Assembly: GCA_031292305.1 (NCBI GenBank)
Contig: JARLHJ010000012.1
Coordinates: forward strand, 5,209 to 69,208
Source of the DNA: Candidatus Babeliales bacterium
GTDB lineage: Bacteria > Babelota > Babeliae > Babelales > JABDEC01
Direction of reading: 5' to 3'
DNA length: 64,000 bases
Each line of letters begins with the position of its first letter. Position 1 is the first letter of the stretch. The translations under genes were made by a program, and so were the position numbers. Positions 51,209-60,271 of this stretch are shown in pieces. Below the pieces are notes generated by a model. The model was not told the DNA's origin, did no database searches, and saw only the letters and a list, made by a program, of their open reading frames with translations.

Positions 51209-51748
51209 CTAATTTTTAAAAAAGCCTTCTAAGGGCCATGTATTCGAGAAATCAAGATGGCTATCTTGCATAGGTTTATGGTACACAAGAAAATAAATTT
51301 TAGGGACTTTAATATCATTTTCTCTTAATGTTTTTAACAAACCTTCAATTAACATTAATTTTTGATAAGTTGAATGGTCTTCAATAAGTAAATTTCTATC
51401 GAATGATAAAAAAAGTTCGTTTGAAGCTTCTGATATTAGAGCTGTTTGCAAGAAAATCTTTTCAATTATTTTCTCTTCATCTAACAAATTAAGCCAACTA
51501 TTTAAGATATGTTGTACATTGTCTTGTAAATTTGCAGATACTAAAATAGTTGTAGTTTCATTTATCCACTTATTATTGTTCCAATAAAATAGTTTAATTC
51601 TTTTTTTGGTAGCTAAATTATTATCTTCTTTAAAGGCTATTGTTTTTGTAGGCCATCTAAAAATTATAAAATCATTTTGAATACCGAAAAATATTGTACC
51701 CAAAATTAAAAATATAAATGAATGGGACAGATATTTAAATTTATTCAT
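51209..51748 (-). CDS. GerMN-like periplasmic protein, coupled to the amidase gene
   Basis: The ATG at 51748 overlaps the amidase stop (ATGAATAA), so the genes are coupled. A signal anchor (about 1-23) is followed by a domain with IKLFYWNNNKWINETTTILV, LQDNVQHILNSWLNLLDEE, ISEASNELFLSFDRNLL and TYQKLMLIEGLLKTLRENDI. This order of strands and the final helix plus V-x-x-LVYHKP resembles the GerMN domain found beside cell-wall amidases. The match is divergent. A role in peptidoglycan remodelling is inferred from its neighbour. Confidence 0.6.
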   Translation of the reverse strand: MNKFKYLSHSFIFLILGTIFFGIQNDFIIFRWPTKTIAFKEDNNLATKKRIKLFYWNNNKWINETTTILVSANLQDNVQHILNSWLNLLDEEKIIEKIFLQTALISEASNELFLSFDRNLLIEDHSTYQKLMLIEGLLKTLRENDIKVPKIYFLVYHKPMQDSHLDFSNTWPLEGFFKN

Positions 51749-52412
51749 ATAACCTGCTTGGCACATATGGGCTAAGTATTGGTTGTAAAGCTAAAAGTAC
51801 AGGTTCTACGAAATTTTTGTAATCGTTTGAATTTTTTAATCCCGCTTCTAAAGCAATTGCAGGTGCTTTAATTCCAACCAAGGGTTTAAAGGGAATGCCT
51901 AATAAGTATTTAAAATCAAATTGATTATTTTTTTCTAATATTTGTTTCATTTTATTTGTGTAATCTAATGTTTTATTAACATTAATTAAATGTGCATTAT
52001 TATAATTTATAAAACTAATATTAGATGGTAATTGCATATAAAAGGGTTCATTAAGGTAATGGTATAAATATAATTTTGGTCTTACGTCAGTTTCTTTATA
52101 AAAATGAATGCTTAAATAAAAATCTACATCTAATCTGTTTGCAAAATTAGCATTCTGTAAAAATTCTAAAGTTTCGCCAGGTACACGTGTTAATATTACA
52201 CGTACATTTTGGTAGTTTGCTTCAATGCTCTTTTTTAGCTCTTGTGCAAATTGTAGAGTTATACCACGCTCAAAGCTATCATTTAATGTGCGTCCTGCAT
52301 CTTTAGCATCACCTGCTGGGTCTAGCATTATTGTAAATGTTTTAGGTTGATAATAATCAAAGCTAAATAGGGGAAGGAATATAAGAAAAATTAAAAGTTT
52401 TTTTATCTGCAT
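51741..52412 (-). CDS. Amidase_3-like cell-wall amidase homolog lacking the first zinc His
   Basis: The 223-aa product has a signal peptide (MQIKKLLIFLIFLPLFSF) and the N-acetylmuramoyl-L-alanine amidase fold: TIMLDPAGDAKDAGRTLNDS, Glu48, RVILTRVPGETLEFLQNANF, and YLSIHFY with His103; a Glu in IALEAGLKNSND is kept. The first zinc ligand, His in the usual D-P-G-H-G-G, is replaced by Asp31-Pro-Ala-Gly-Asp-Ala. So it is probably inactive or uses an altered site. It overlaps recD2 by 10 bases and the GerMN-like gene by 8, giving a tightly coupled operon. Confidence 0.75.
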   Translation of the reverse strand: MQIKKLLIFLIFLPLFSFDYYQPKTFTIMLDPAGDAKDAGRTLNDSFERGITLQFAQELKKSIEANYQNVRVILTRVPGETLEFLQNANFANRLDVDFYLSIHFYKETDVRPKLYLYHYLNEPFYMQLPSNISFINYNNAHLINVNKTLDYTNKMKQILEKNNQFDFKYLLGIPFKPLVGIKAPAIALEAGLKNSNDYKNFVEPVLLALQPILSPYVPSRLYE

Positions 52413-54601
52413 ACTAAATCTGTTGTTAAAAATTCTTTAAGAAACGTTTTGCGTTTAACGCTTTTGTTGTTTTTAATAGCCATAGCCATAGCTTTAACCT
52501 GTCCTATAAATATACACAATTTTTTTGCTCTTGTAATTGCAGTATATATTAAATTTCTTTGTAGCAATGCAAAATGCTGTGTAAATATAGGGATTATAAC
52601 AGCCTGGAATTCAGATCCTTGGCTTTTATGGATAGAAATAGCATAAGCCAATGTAATTTCATCTAATTCGTCAAAATCGTATTCAATTTCGCGTTCATAA
52701 TATTTAATAAGAAGTTTTTTATCTTCAGTATTTATATTTTCTACGTTGCCAATATCGCCATTAAAAACTAATTTCTCATAGTTATTTTTGATTTGCATTA
52801 CGCGATCACCAATTTTATAAGTATAACCAAAATTAGAAACTTGTGGTCCTTCAGTTGGGGGATTTAAAATTGATTGTAATTGTATATTTAAGTTTTGTGT
52901 TCCAACAATTCCTTTATTCATAGGAACTAGCGTCATAGCTTGTGATGGTAGTATATGAAATTGTGCTAAAGTCTTGGCCATTATGCCTTTTAAATGATCT
53001 ATTGCTTTTAATGGGTCTTCTTCTTTTATAAAGAAAAAATCTTTTTTAGTATCCGGTAAAAATGTAGTTGGAAATTCGCCTTTATTTATTCTATGCGCGT
53101 TTAAAATAATTAAACTATTTTTTGCTTGTCTAAAAATTTGTACTAATTTAATGCAAGTTATTTTATTACTTTGTATTAAATCATTTAAAAAGTTGCCAGC
53201 ACCTACTGCAGGTAATTGGTCTACATCACCTATTAAAATTAAATGTGCATTTAGTGGAATCGCTTTTAAAATAGAATTAGCCAAAAAAATATCAATCATC
53301 GATGCTTCATCAATAATTAAGAAATCTAAGCTTAAGCTATTTTTTTCATTATGTGCAAAACCCATAGTCTTAAAATCAAATTCTAGCAATCTATGAATTG
53401 TTAAAGCAAACCTTCCAGTGCTTTCCATCATACGCTTGGTTGCTCTTCCAGTTGGTGCTGCTAATTTATATTTAACTTTTTGTTCATCTAAAGTATTTAA
53501 TAATTTTTTTATTAACGTTGTTTTACCTGTTCCAGGCCCACCTGTAATTATAGTTACTTTATTTCGCATGCAAGCTAGTATGCCTGCTTTTTGATCTTCG
53601 TTTAATTCTACGCCACTTGTGTCATTGTCTAAGCTTTGCGAAATTGCATTCATATCAAATCTATTTCCCTGATCCGCTTGGGATATATCTGCGGCGTGAT
53701 AGGATAATAAATTCTGTATTTTTGTAGCTACATTTTTTTCTGAATGATAATATTTGCTTAATGTAACATAATGCTTATCTAGGTGAGTTAACAATTTAAT
53801 CTTATCTTCTTCATATAATTGGTGCATAGCCAATTTAAGTAAAGCTGCGTTTTCCGTTTGTTCTAATTCAAGCAGCATACAAGATTTATCTTTAAGTTCT
53901 TGCACTTCTACATATAGATGGCCATTGCCAACTTCAGAGGTGATAGCAAAAGTAATACCGGATTTAATACGTTTTACAGAATTTCTTTCAATTCCCATCT
54001 TAAGTGCAATCTGATCAGCAGTTTTAAATCCGACACCCCAAATTTCATCAGCTATTCTATAAGGGTTTTCGGTCATCACCGCAATAGAATTTTGTTCATA
54101 TTTTTTGTATATTTTAGTTGCATATGATGTTGATATTCCACGTTCTTGCAAGAATATCATAACATTAGAAATCTCACGTTGAGATTTAAAAGATTCAATT
54201 ATTTGTTCAACACGTCTTTGGCCTATTCCGCCAACTTCTTTTAGTCTGTCAGGCTCATTTTCTATAATTTCTAAGACAGATTGTCCAAAATGATTAACCA
54301 GTCTTTCTGCATATTTTGGGCCTATGCCTTTAATTAAACCAGAACCCAGATATTTTTTAATTCCTAAGATACTTGTCGGAACAACATTAATACATTGGGC
54401 GACTTCAAATTGTCGCCCAAATTTAGGATGAAAAATCCAATTTCCAGAAAGTAAAACTTCAGTTCCTGGTTGTAAGTTTGGAATGTAGCCTTTAGCTGTA
54501 ATAAATTCATCAGTTTTAACTTGAATGTTAAAAATAACAAATCCATTATCATTATTTTGAAATAAAGTTTTTTCTACAGATCCGCGAAGTTCTACATTCA
54601 T
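52403..54601 (-). CDS. recD2: RecD2-type DNA helicase
   Basis: The 732-aa protein has the RecD2 N-terminal domain with helix-hairpin-helix repeats: GSGLIKGIGPKYAERLVNHF, RLKEVGGIGQRRVEQI and WGVGFKTADQIALKMGI. The SF1B core follows: Walker A IITGGPGTGKTTLIK (about 349-363), FLIIDEASMIDI, LILIGDVDQLPAVGAG, QIFRQAKNS, and IHKSQGSEFQAVIIP near the end. It is a 5'-3' helicase acting in repair without RecBC. It overlaps the amidase gene by 10 bases at its 3' end. Confidence 0.95.
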   Translation of the reverse strand: MNVELRGSVEKTLFQNNDNGFVIFNIQVKTDEFITAKGYIPNLQPGTEVLLSGNWIFHPKFGRQFEVAQCINVVPTSILGIKKYLGSGLIKGIGPKYAERLVNHFGQSVLEIIENEPDRLKEVGGIGQRRVEQIIESFKSQREISNVMIFLQERGISTSYATKIYKKYEQNSIAVMTENPYRIADEIWGVGFKTADQIALKMGIERNSVKRIKSGITFAITSEVGNGHLYVEVQELKDKSCMLLELEQTENAALLKLAMHQLYEEDKIKLLTHLDKHYVTLSKYYHSEKNVATKIQNLLSYHAADISQADQGNRFDMNAISQSLDNDTSGVELNEDQKAGILACMRNKVTIITGGPGTGKTTLIKKLLNTLDEQKVKYKLAAPTGRATKRMMESTGRFALTIHRLLEFDFKTMGFAHNEKNSLSLDFLIIDEASMIDIFLANSILKAIPLNAHLILIGDVDQLPAVGAGNFLNDLIQSNKITCIKLVQIFRQAKNSLIILNAHRINKGEFPTTFLPDTKKDFFFIKEEDPLKAIDHLKGIMAKTLAQFHILPSQAMTLVPMNKGIVGTQNLNIQLQSILNPPTEGPQVSNFGYTYKIGDRVMQIKNNYEKLVFNGDIGNVENINTEDKKLLIKYYEREIEYDFDELDEITLAYAISIHKSQGSEFQAVIIPIFTQHFALLQRNLIYTAITRAKKLCIFIGQVKAMAMAIKNNKSVKRKTFLKEFLTTDLVCR

Positions 54602-54607
54602 GTGATA

Positions 54608-55249
54608 TTATTTGCTATACTTTAATTTAAATTGTGCAAAAGCTTTTGGGCAGCTAAAAATTAAATCCCCTAAAAACATATTGACATGATTTAAAAATAT
54701 ATCAAATTCTTTCAAGCTTTTTACTTTAGTTGCAAACACTTCTTCTTCTTTTCCTAAAGGGGTGTTAATCCATTCAAAACATAAGCTTTTTTTAATTTTT
54801 CTTTTGTTAAATGATTGCTGTATCAAGTCAACCACTAAAGACTTTGTCCATGCAATTCGTTCAATAAATTCTTGAGTAGTATCTAAAAATTCTTTTTTTA
54901 CAGCTTCTAAGGCAGTATGAATATCTTTAGATTTTGCAGCATTGGGTTCTTTATTCAATTCTTCTTCGAATTTAACTAAAGCGCCCATATCATATCTTTT
55001 CCCATCAAAAAGATAATTGCCAACTCTTTGTTTGGTTTTTAGATCTAATTCTCCATATATCATATCTTTTATTTTTGATCTAACTAGGATAATTTGCTTG
55101 ATTGCAGTCGCATCAAGGGCATTAGTAATACCATCTAAACCTTGAATTTCACGGCCTATTAGTTTTACATAAGAATCGGGTTTTTTAGGTGCATCAGCCA
55201 GTATAGGTAGTGATAATAATAACATGACAAAAATCAACGCTTGTTTCAT
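54608..55249 (-). CDS. Secreted hypothetical protein (213 aa)
   Basis: The ATG at 55249 follows AAAAGGAGC. A signal peptide (MKQALIFVMLLLSLPILADA) leads to a charged, helical mature chain (KQIILVRSKIKDMIYGELDL, IERIAWTKSLVVDLIQQSFN). One Cys pair near the end (KSLCFEW, IFSCPKAF) may form a disulfide. No family. It sits 6 bases before recD2 and 69 bases after the outer-membrane gene in the same direction. Confidence 0.6.
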   Translation of the reverse strand: MKQALIFVMLLLSLPILADAPKKPDSYVKLIGREIQGLDGITNALDATAIKQIILVRSKIKDMIYGELDLKTKQRVGNYLFDGKRYDMGALVKFEEELNKEPNAAKSKDIHTALEAVKKEFLDTTQEFIERIAWTKSLVVDLIQQSFNKRKIKKSLCFEWINTPLGKEEEVFATKVKSLKEFDIFLNHVNMFLGDLIFSCPKAFAQFKLKYSK

Positions 55250-55318
55250 GAATGCTCCTTTTATTAGTACATACAATAACTCACGCTAAATTTTGCAAAA
55301 TTAATTGGTTAAAAGCAA

Positions 55319-56932
55319 TTAAAAATTAATTTCAAAACGACCAGCAATAGTAAAATCTTTGCCAATACCTTTAGTAGCAATTGCATATTCTCCAAATAAA
55401 GACAGGCTCCAATCATAATCTTTTTGGATTTTATTATATCCAAAGCTTCCAAAAAGTTTATTTTGTACTGAACCAATATTTTGGCCTTTTGCAACTTTTA
55501 GATTTTTGCAAGGGTCTATGCCGCAAATTGATCCAATTTTTTCTTTTTGCTGCCACCAAGCATCATATCCAATATTAAAATCCCATTCACGTATCCTAAA
55601 ATTTGTTCCAATTGTAAATTGAACAGAATTTTTAGGAAAAATATCAGTCTTGTATAAACCAGGGAACAATGTTTCAACCAATGCTTGGTTTAATTGTTTC
55701 ATATCTTGGGTAGCAGCTTCTTCATTTCCGTCAGCAATATCTTTTTCAAATTTTGCCAGATCGAGATTTTTAATTTTTAAAAAGAATCTTTTTTCAACAT
55801 GCGGGAATGTGTATTCATAAGATAAGTTTGAAAATATAGCAACGCCTTCTTGTATCTTTATTCTAGATTCAAAAAATAAACCAGCAGTAAAATGTCTATG
55901 GTTTCCTAATGGACTATCTAGAACCATTGCTCCAAATCTATCTAGTGCATCAAAACCTATTGGTTTAAGTAATGCAATAAGTTCTTCTTTTGCTTCTTCA
56001 TCTTCCATTAAAGCTTTGTTGCCCAAGCAAGATATTAATTTTAAATTTATTTTTGGTGTATTTAGATCGCCTCTAAAATCAGATCCCAGCAATCCCTTTT
56101 TTAAGCAGAATGTAGTTGGTAATGTGGTTTGCATACCAAGTTTAGCGCAGAAATTAGAATCATGTATAAAAGGGAATGCTAAGCGTATTCTCATATCCCC
56201 AAATCCAATTTTGTCACTTACCACATGCTGCAAAAATTCTTTTTCTATTGCTTTAGAGTCTACATCGCCACCGGGTGGTGTTAATTCTCTTTTTAAGTTG
56301 TATTCTTCTGCCTCAGTTGGACGTATGTTTCTTTCTTGATAAAAAAATGGAATATCAAATTCTAAGCTACAATGTTTGTAGTTCTTAAAAATTTGAGTCA
56401 TAATACCTACTCTTCTTTCTTCAAGTTTAATATTACCAACTAATTTTGATATTTTTTTAATTAGTGGAACTTGATCTACAGTAGTAAGACTTTTTTCAAG
56501 CTTATCAATTATGCATGGGGTATTTATAGTAATATAAGATCTAAGATGTGGGTGATTATTAGAATAAAATTCTTTAGTGCAAACATTGCCAAAAAGATTA
56601 AATTTTAATACAAGGTCTTGGCAAGCATGTTCTAAATGATAAAGATTAAAAATGGGCAATGTTGTAATTGGTCTTTTATTTACTTCATTGGTTTTTTGAT
56701 ATATATCACAATCTGACAATATTGATGCAGTTGGTGAACCAAATACCAAAATAGTTAATGCTTCTAAATTAGTTGTATCAGAACAAGGCGCAGGCCCATC
56801 GTTGTCTTTCTTTTCCAAAGAGGCTTTATCATCTGTGAAGCCTTCGAGTTCCTCAGCAAAATCACAAATTAATGGATTAAAAAATGAACACTGCATAAGC
56901 AATAATAGAATAATTTTTTTTATGGGTGACAT
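55319..56932 (-). CDS. Outer-membrane beta-barrel protein
   Basis: The 537-aa product has a signal peptide (MSPIKKIILLLLMQCSFFNP) and a long beta-rich chain with alternating hydrophobic strands (KHCSLEFDIPFFYQERN, FGDMRIRLAFPFI, KFGRMVLDSPLGNHRHFTA-type turns, WSLSLFGEYAI). It ends GRFEINF with the C-terminal Phe typical of BAM-inserted barrels. Several internal Cys pairs (CSDTTN, CDIY, CIIDK, CGIDPC) are present, unusual for a barrel. Transport or structural role unknown; it supports a diderm cell. Confidence 0.72.
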   Translation of the reverse strand: MSPIKKIILLLLMQCSFFNPLICDFAEELEGFTDDKASLEKKDNDGPAPCSDTTNLEALTILVFGSPTASILSDCDIYQKTNEVNKRPITTLPIFNLYHLEHACQDLVLKFNLFGNVCTKEFYSNNHPHLRSYITINTPCIIDKLEKSLTTVDQVPLIKKISKLVGNIKLEERRVGIMTQIFKNYKHCSLEFDIPFFYQERNIRPTEAEEYNLKRELTPPGGDVDSKAIEKEFLQHVVSDKIGFGDMRIRLAFPFIHDSNFCAKLGMQTTLPTTFCLKKGLLGSDFRGDLNTPKINLKLISCLGNKALMEDEEAKEELIALLKPIGFDALDRFGAMVLDSPLGNHRHFTAGLFFESRIKIQEGVAIFSNLSYEYTFPHVEKRFFLKIKNLDLAKFEKDIADGNEEAATQDMKQLNQALVETLFPGLYKTDIFPKNSVQFTIGTNFRIREWDFNIGYDAWWQQKEKIGSICGIDPCKNLKVAKGQNIGSVQNKLFGSFGYNKIQKDYDWSLSLFGEYAIATKGIGKDFTIAGRFEINF

Positions 56933-57037
56933 AATTTTCTTATATTAATTAAGGTTAATTTTATTAGGTAACACTATTGTAGCTTAATTTTTTCATATTT
57001 CAAATTAGCCCTAATTTTTAAATAATTAATATTTTTC

Positions 57038-57067
57038 TTGTAAAAAAGCTTTTAATTAGGCTAAAAT
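57038..57067 (+). promoter_or_regulatory. Candidate promoter for the ATP synthase operon
   Basis: TTGTAA (57038-57043) and TAAAAT (57062-57067), 18 bases apart, lie 42 bases before the atpE start. Moderate matches only. Confidence 0.45.
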
Positions 57068-57108
57068 AAGACTTAAGATTTAATAATCCTGTTATGGAAA
57101 GGATTTTT

Positions 57109-57360
57109 ATGGATATTGATGGGATTTTTGTAGTAAGAGCAGCGGCATTTTTAGGTGCAGCTTTTGTTATGGCTATTGGTAGTGTGGGTCCAGCTTTAGG
57201 TCAGGGTATGATTGGAAAGCAATCTTGCGAAAGTATTGGCAAGTACCCAGAAAGTTCAAGCAAAGTGCGAATAGCTATGATGATAGCATTAGCAATGGTA
57301 GAATCTTCAGCTGTTTTTTGTTTTTTAATAGCGTTGTTATTGATATTAACCGTTAAATGA
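57109..57360 (+). CDS. atpE: F-type ATP synthase subunit c, Na+-type ligands
   Basis: The ATG at 57109 follows AAAGGATTTTT and gives 83 aa. Two membrane helices: AAAFLGAAFVMAIGSVGPAL and IALAMVESSAVFCFLIALLL. The proton/sodium site Glu65 is present with Gln32 and Ser66, at exactly the numbers used for the sodium-binding c ring of Ilyobacter tartaricus; Tyr70 is replaced by Phe. It forms the rotor ring. First gene of a c-b-b'-delta-alpha unit; the a subunit is not next to it. Confidence 0.92.
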   Translation: MDIDGIFVVRAAAFLGAAFVMAIGSVGPALGQGMIGKQSCESIGKYPESSSKVRIAMMIALAMVESSAVFCFLIALLLILTVK

Positions 57361-57361
57361 C

Positions 57362-57730
57362 ATGACGATTAATTTTACAATAATTATACAAGCTATTCAT
57401 TTTTTTTTAGCTTATTTAATTATAACAAGGTTTTTTATAAAGCCTGCGCTCGATATTATTGTACTGCAAGAAAAGCAGGACCGAGAATTATTGAGGCAAT
57501 TAGATTTGTATACTAAAAAATATGAGGAAAAAAATAAAAATAAGCTGGATTTATGGAAAGAAAGTTTAATTAAATTTTCTTTTTATAAATCTGATATAGA
57601 TAAAACCAAAAATAAAATTCAAGTAAATTGGGAAGTTCCCAAAGTTTGCGAGCCATCAGATTTTTTAATCAATTCATTAAAAAAAGAAACTTTAAGTTTT
57701 TTAAAGGATAAAATAAGTCATGTTCAATAA
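57362..57730 (+). CDS. ATP synthase b-type stalk subunit, first copy
   Basis: Starts 1 base after atpE. The 122-aa product has one N-terminal membrane helix (FTIIIQAIHFFLAYLIITRF) and a Lys/Glu-rich helix (LLRQLDLYTKKYEEKNKNKL). It is shorter than normal b (about 160 aa) and ends in a modified tail. By position between c and the second b-like gene it is a peripheral-stalk b or b' subunit. The sequence is divergent. Confidence 0.72.
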   Translation: MTINFTIIIQAIHFFLAYLIITRFFIKPALDIIVLQEKQDRELLRQLDLYTKKYEEKNKNKLDLWKESLIKFSFYKSDIDKTKNKIQVNWEVPKVCEPSDFLINSLKKETLSFLKDKISHVQ

Positions 57731-58214
57731 TATGAGTTATTTGTCTATTTTTTTTAGGTTATTTAATTTTGCAATTATTATGGGTATTTTTTACTATATT
57801 TTTAAGAAATATATTAAAGAAGGCATAATGAAACAAATTAATGATCGTATCGAATATTTAAAAAATATTAAGGATGAGCAAATAGCACTTATAGAAAATG
57901 CAAAACAACTTGATATAGATATAAACCAGCAGAATAAACTTACTCAAGATTTATTATATAAATTAGATAGATGGAAATCTGTAATTCAAACGGAACAAGA
58001 AGATAAATTAAAAAAACTTGATTCTATAAAAGTTGATATTCAAAATAAACAAGCAATTAAAAATAATCTTTTATCGCAAAAAATTGTTTATAGCCATGTG
58101 ATACCTCAAATTATAGAAGATAATAAAATTGAAATATTAAAAGAATTTTCAGATAATAAAGAGGCTGTTAGATATCAAAAAGATATTATTGCATTTATAA
58201 AGAAAAGCCTATGA
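57720..58214 (+). CDS. atpF: ATP synthase b-type stalk subunit, second copy
   Basis: Overlaps the previous gene by 11 bases. The 164-aa product has an N-terminal helix (IFFRLFNFAIIMGIFYYIFK) and a long coiled coil (NDRIEYLKNIKDEQIALIEN, RWKSVIQTEQEDKLKKLDSI). This is the usual b/AtpF layout, with the conserved turn at N-D-R-I-E-Y. Its 3' end overlaps the delta gene by 4 bases, so translation is coupled. Confidence 0.8.
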   Translation: MFNNMSYLSIFFRLFNFAIIMGIFYYIFKKYIKEGIMKQINDRIEYLKNIKDEQIALIENAKQLDIDINQQNKLTQDLLYKLDRWKSVIQTEQEDKLKKLDSIKVDIQNKQAIKNNLLSQKIVYSHVIPQIIEDNKIEILKEFSDNKEAVRYQKDIIAFIKKSL

Positions 58215-58759
58215 ATATTAAAGATTCAATCATTGCAAAAAGGTATGCAGTAGCATATTTGAATTTATCTTTAGAAAAGTTGGATAATGAAGACTTATTA
58301 AAAATTCGTGGAGCCTATGATTTTTTATTAAATAACAGGCAAGCCTTTTTTTTATTAACTTTGCCAAATATATCTTTATCTGATAAAACATATTTAATAG
58401 ATGTTTTTTTAAAAAAATTTAATTTATCTATTTATTTAAAAGATTTATTTTTATTATTAGTAGAGCAAAATAGAATTTATCTTGTAAAAGATGTTTTGAA
58501 GGCAATTATAACCATTTATCAAGTAAGAAGAAATATTATGATATTTGATATATCAAGTTCTGATTCTTTAGATAAAAATGATATAGATGTTATTTCAAAA
58601 TTTTTGTATAAAAATACAAAGAATGAAATTTTACCGCTTTATAAGATAGATAAAAGTCTTATAGCAGGTATAAAGTTGCAAAGCGGATCTTTTTTATGGG
58701 AATATTCTATTAAAAAACAATTGGCCAGCACAAAAAAATTATTATATAAATTAAGGTAA
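58211..58759 (+). CDS. atpH: ATP synthase subunit delta
   Basis: The 182-aa OSCP/delta protein has IIAKRYAVAYLNLSLEKLDN at the N-terminal helical domain and DKSLIAGIKLQSGSFLWEYS followed by IKKQLASTKKLLY at the C-terminus, both family signatures. It joins the stalk to the alpha-beta head. Overlaps the second b gene by 4 bases and lies 11 bases before alpha. Confidence 0.88.
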   Translation: MNIKDSIIAKRYAVAYLNLSLEKLDNEDLLKIRGAYDFLLNNRQAFFLLTLPNISLSDKTYLIDVFLKKFNLSIYLKDLFLLLVEQNRIYLVKDVLKAIITIYQVRRNIMIFDISSSDSLDKNDIDVISKFLYKNTKNEILPLYKIDKSLIAGIKLQSGSFLWEYSIKKQLASTKKLLYKLR

Positions 58760-58770
58760 AAAACCCTAAA

Positions 58771-60267
58771 ATGGAAATAAAAAATACAGATCTAATATCT
58801 TTATTTGAAAAAGCACTTGCAGGTAATGTCGATACCAATTTTGAAGAAACAGGTATTGTTATTCAGGTAGGTGATAATATTTGTAGAATTAGTGGTCTTA
58901 CCAGAGTTTCATATGGTGAGGTTATTAGCTTTGAAGGTGGCAATCAAGGAATAGTTCTAGATTTGGCTGAAGATTTTGTTTCTGCATTTTTACTTTTTAA
59001 TAATTTTCCTGTTGTTGAATCAGAAGTTGTAAAACGCACGGGTCAAGTATTTAAAACCAAAGTTGGAGCAAGTTTACTAGGCAGAGTTATAAATGCTGCA
59101 TGTGAGCCGCTTGATGGTCTTGGGGAAATAAAAGCCGAAGAATTAAGGCCCATAGAAGCTGTAGCTCCAGGTGTAATTGAACGTTCTCCAATTAATGAAT
59201 CTTTAGAAACAGGAATTTTAGTAATAGATGGTCTTATACCAATTGGTAAAGGCCAAAGAGAATTGATTATTGGAAACAGAAATACTGGTAAAACTTCGTT
59301 AGTTTTAGATACAATCCTGCATCAAAAAGATAAAAATGTTTATTGTATTTATGTTTCAATAGGTCAACGTCAAGCTAGCTTAGCAAGAATGGTTAGGCTT
59401 TTAGAAGAAAATGGTTCTTTAGAATATACGATTGTTATTTCTGCTGATGCCAGTGATTTGAGTATAAATCAATATTTAGCGCCATATATTGGTTGCACTA
59501 TTGGTGAATATTTCAGAGAGCAAGGTAAGGACGCACTTGTAATTTACGATGATTTAACAAATCATGCTATTGCCTACAGAGAAAAGTCATTATTATTAAG
59601 ACGACCACCGGGACGCGAAGCATATCCTGGTGATGTTTTTTATTTACATTCAAGATTATTAGAAAGAGCTGGTAAGTTATTAGGCGGTAGCTCTTTAACT
59701 GCATTACCTATTGCTCAAATTCAAGGTGATGATATTACGGCTTATATTCCTACAAATTTAATTTCGATCACAGATGGTCAAATATTTTTAGATACTAAAC
59801 TATTTAATCAGGGTATAAGACCTGCAGTGAATGTTGAATTATCAGTATCACGTGTTGGTGGAGCTGCTCAAACTAAAGCAGTTAAGCAAGTAACCAAAGC
59901 ACTAAGACTTGAGTTAGCTCAATATCATGAATTAGTTGAATTTGCACAATTTGGAACAGAGTTAGATGAATTGTCTCAAAAAAGACTTGCACGTGGAGCA
60001 ATTGCTGTTGAATTGTTAAAACAAAATGAACATGTTACATATTCATTTGTGGATGTTACTTTAATATTATTTTTGTTCAAGGAACAAGTGCTTGATAATA
60101 TAGCATTGAATCAAGTGAATAAATTCGCAACTCAATTTGCCAGTTACGTAAAATCTGTTTATTTTGATATTTATAATGATATTTTTAATTCTCAAGAACT
60201 TTCTGATGAGAATAGAAAACAGTTATTAGAAATTGCCCGTGAGTTTAAAAAAGTTTTTTTAACATAA
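58771..60267 (+). CDS. atpA: ATP synthase subunit alpha
   Basis: The 498-aa length is normal. The nucleotide-binding loop reads GNRNTGKTSLVLDTI (about 167-181; GDRQTGKT in E. coli). Other landmarks are YVSIGQRQASLARMV, LVIYDDLTNHAIAYREKSLL and RRPPGREAYPGDVFYLHSRL, with SLTALPIAQIQGDDITAYIP. Alpha holds the non-catalytic nucleotide sites. The gene is followed directly by a convergent minus-strand gene, so gamma, beta and epsilon are not in this operon. Confidence 0.97.
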   Translation: MEIKNTDLISLFEKALAGNVDTNFEETGIVIQVGDNICRISGLTRVSYGEVISFEGGNQGIVLDLAEDFVSAFLLFNNFPVVESEVVKRTGQVFKTKVGASLLGRVINAACEPLDGLGEIKAEELRPIEAVAPGVIERSPINESLETGILVIDGLIPIGKGQRELIIGNRNTGKTSLVLDTILHQKDKNVYCIYVSIGQRQASLARMVRLLEENGSLEYTIVISADASDLSINQYLAPYIGCTIGEYFREQGKDALVIYDDLTNHAIAYREKSLLLRRPPGREAYPGDVFYLHSRLLERAGKLLGGSSLTALPIAQIQGDDITAYIPTNLISITDGQIFLDTKLFNQGIRPAVNVELSVSRVGGAAQTKAVKQVTKALRLELAQYHELVEFAQFGTELDELSQKRLARGAIAVELLKQNEHVTYSFVDVTLILFLFKEQVLDNIALNQVNKFATQFASYVKSVYFDIYNDIFNSQELSDENRKQLLEIAREFKKVFLT

Positions 60268-60271
60268 GTAT

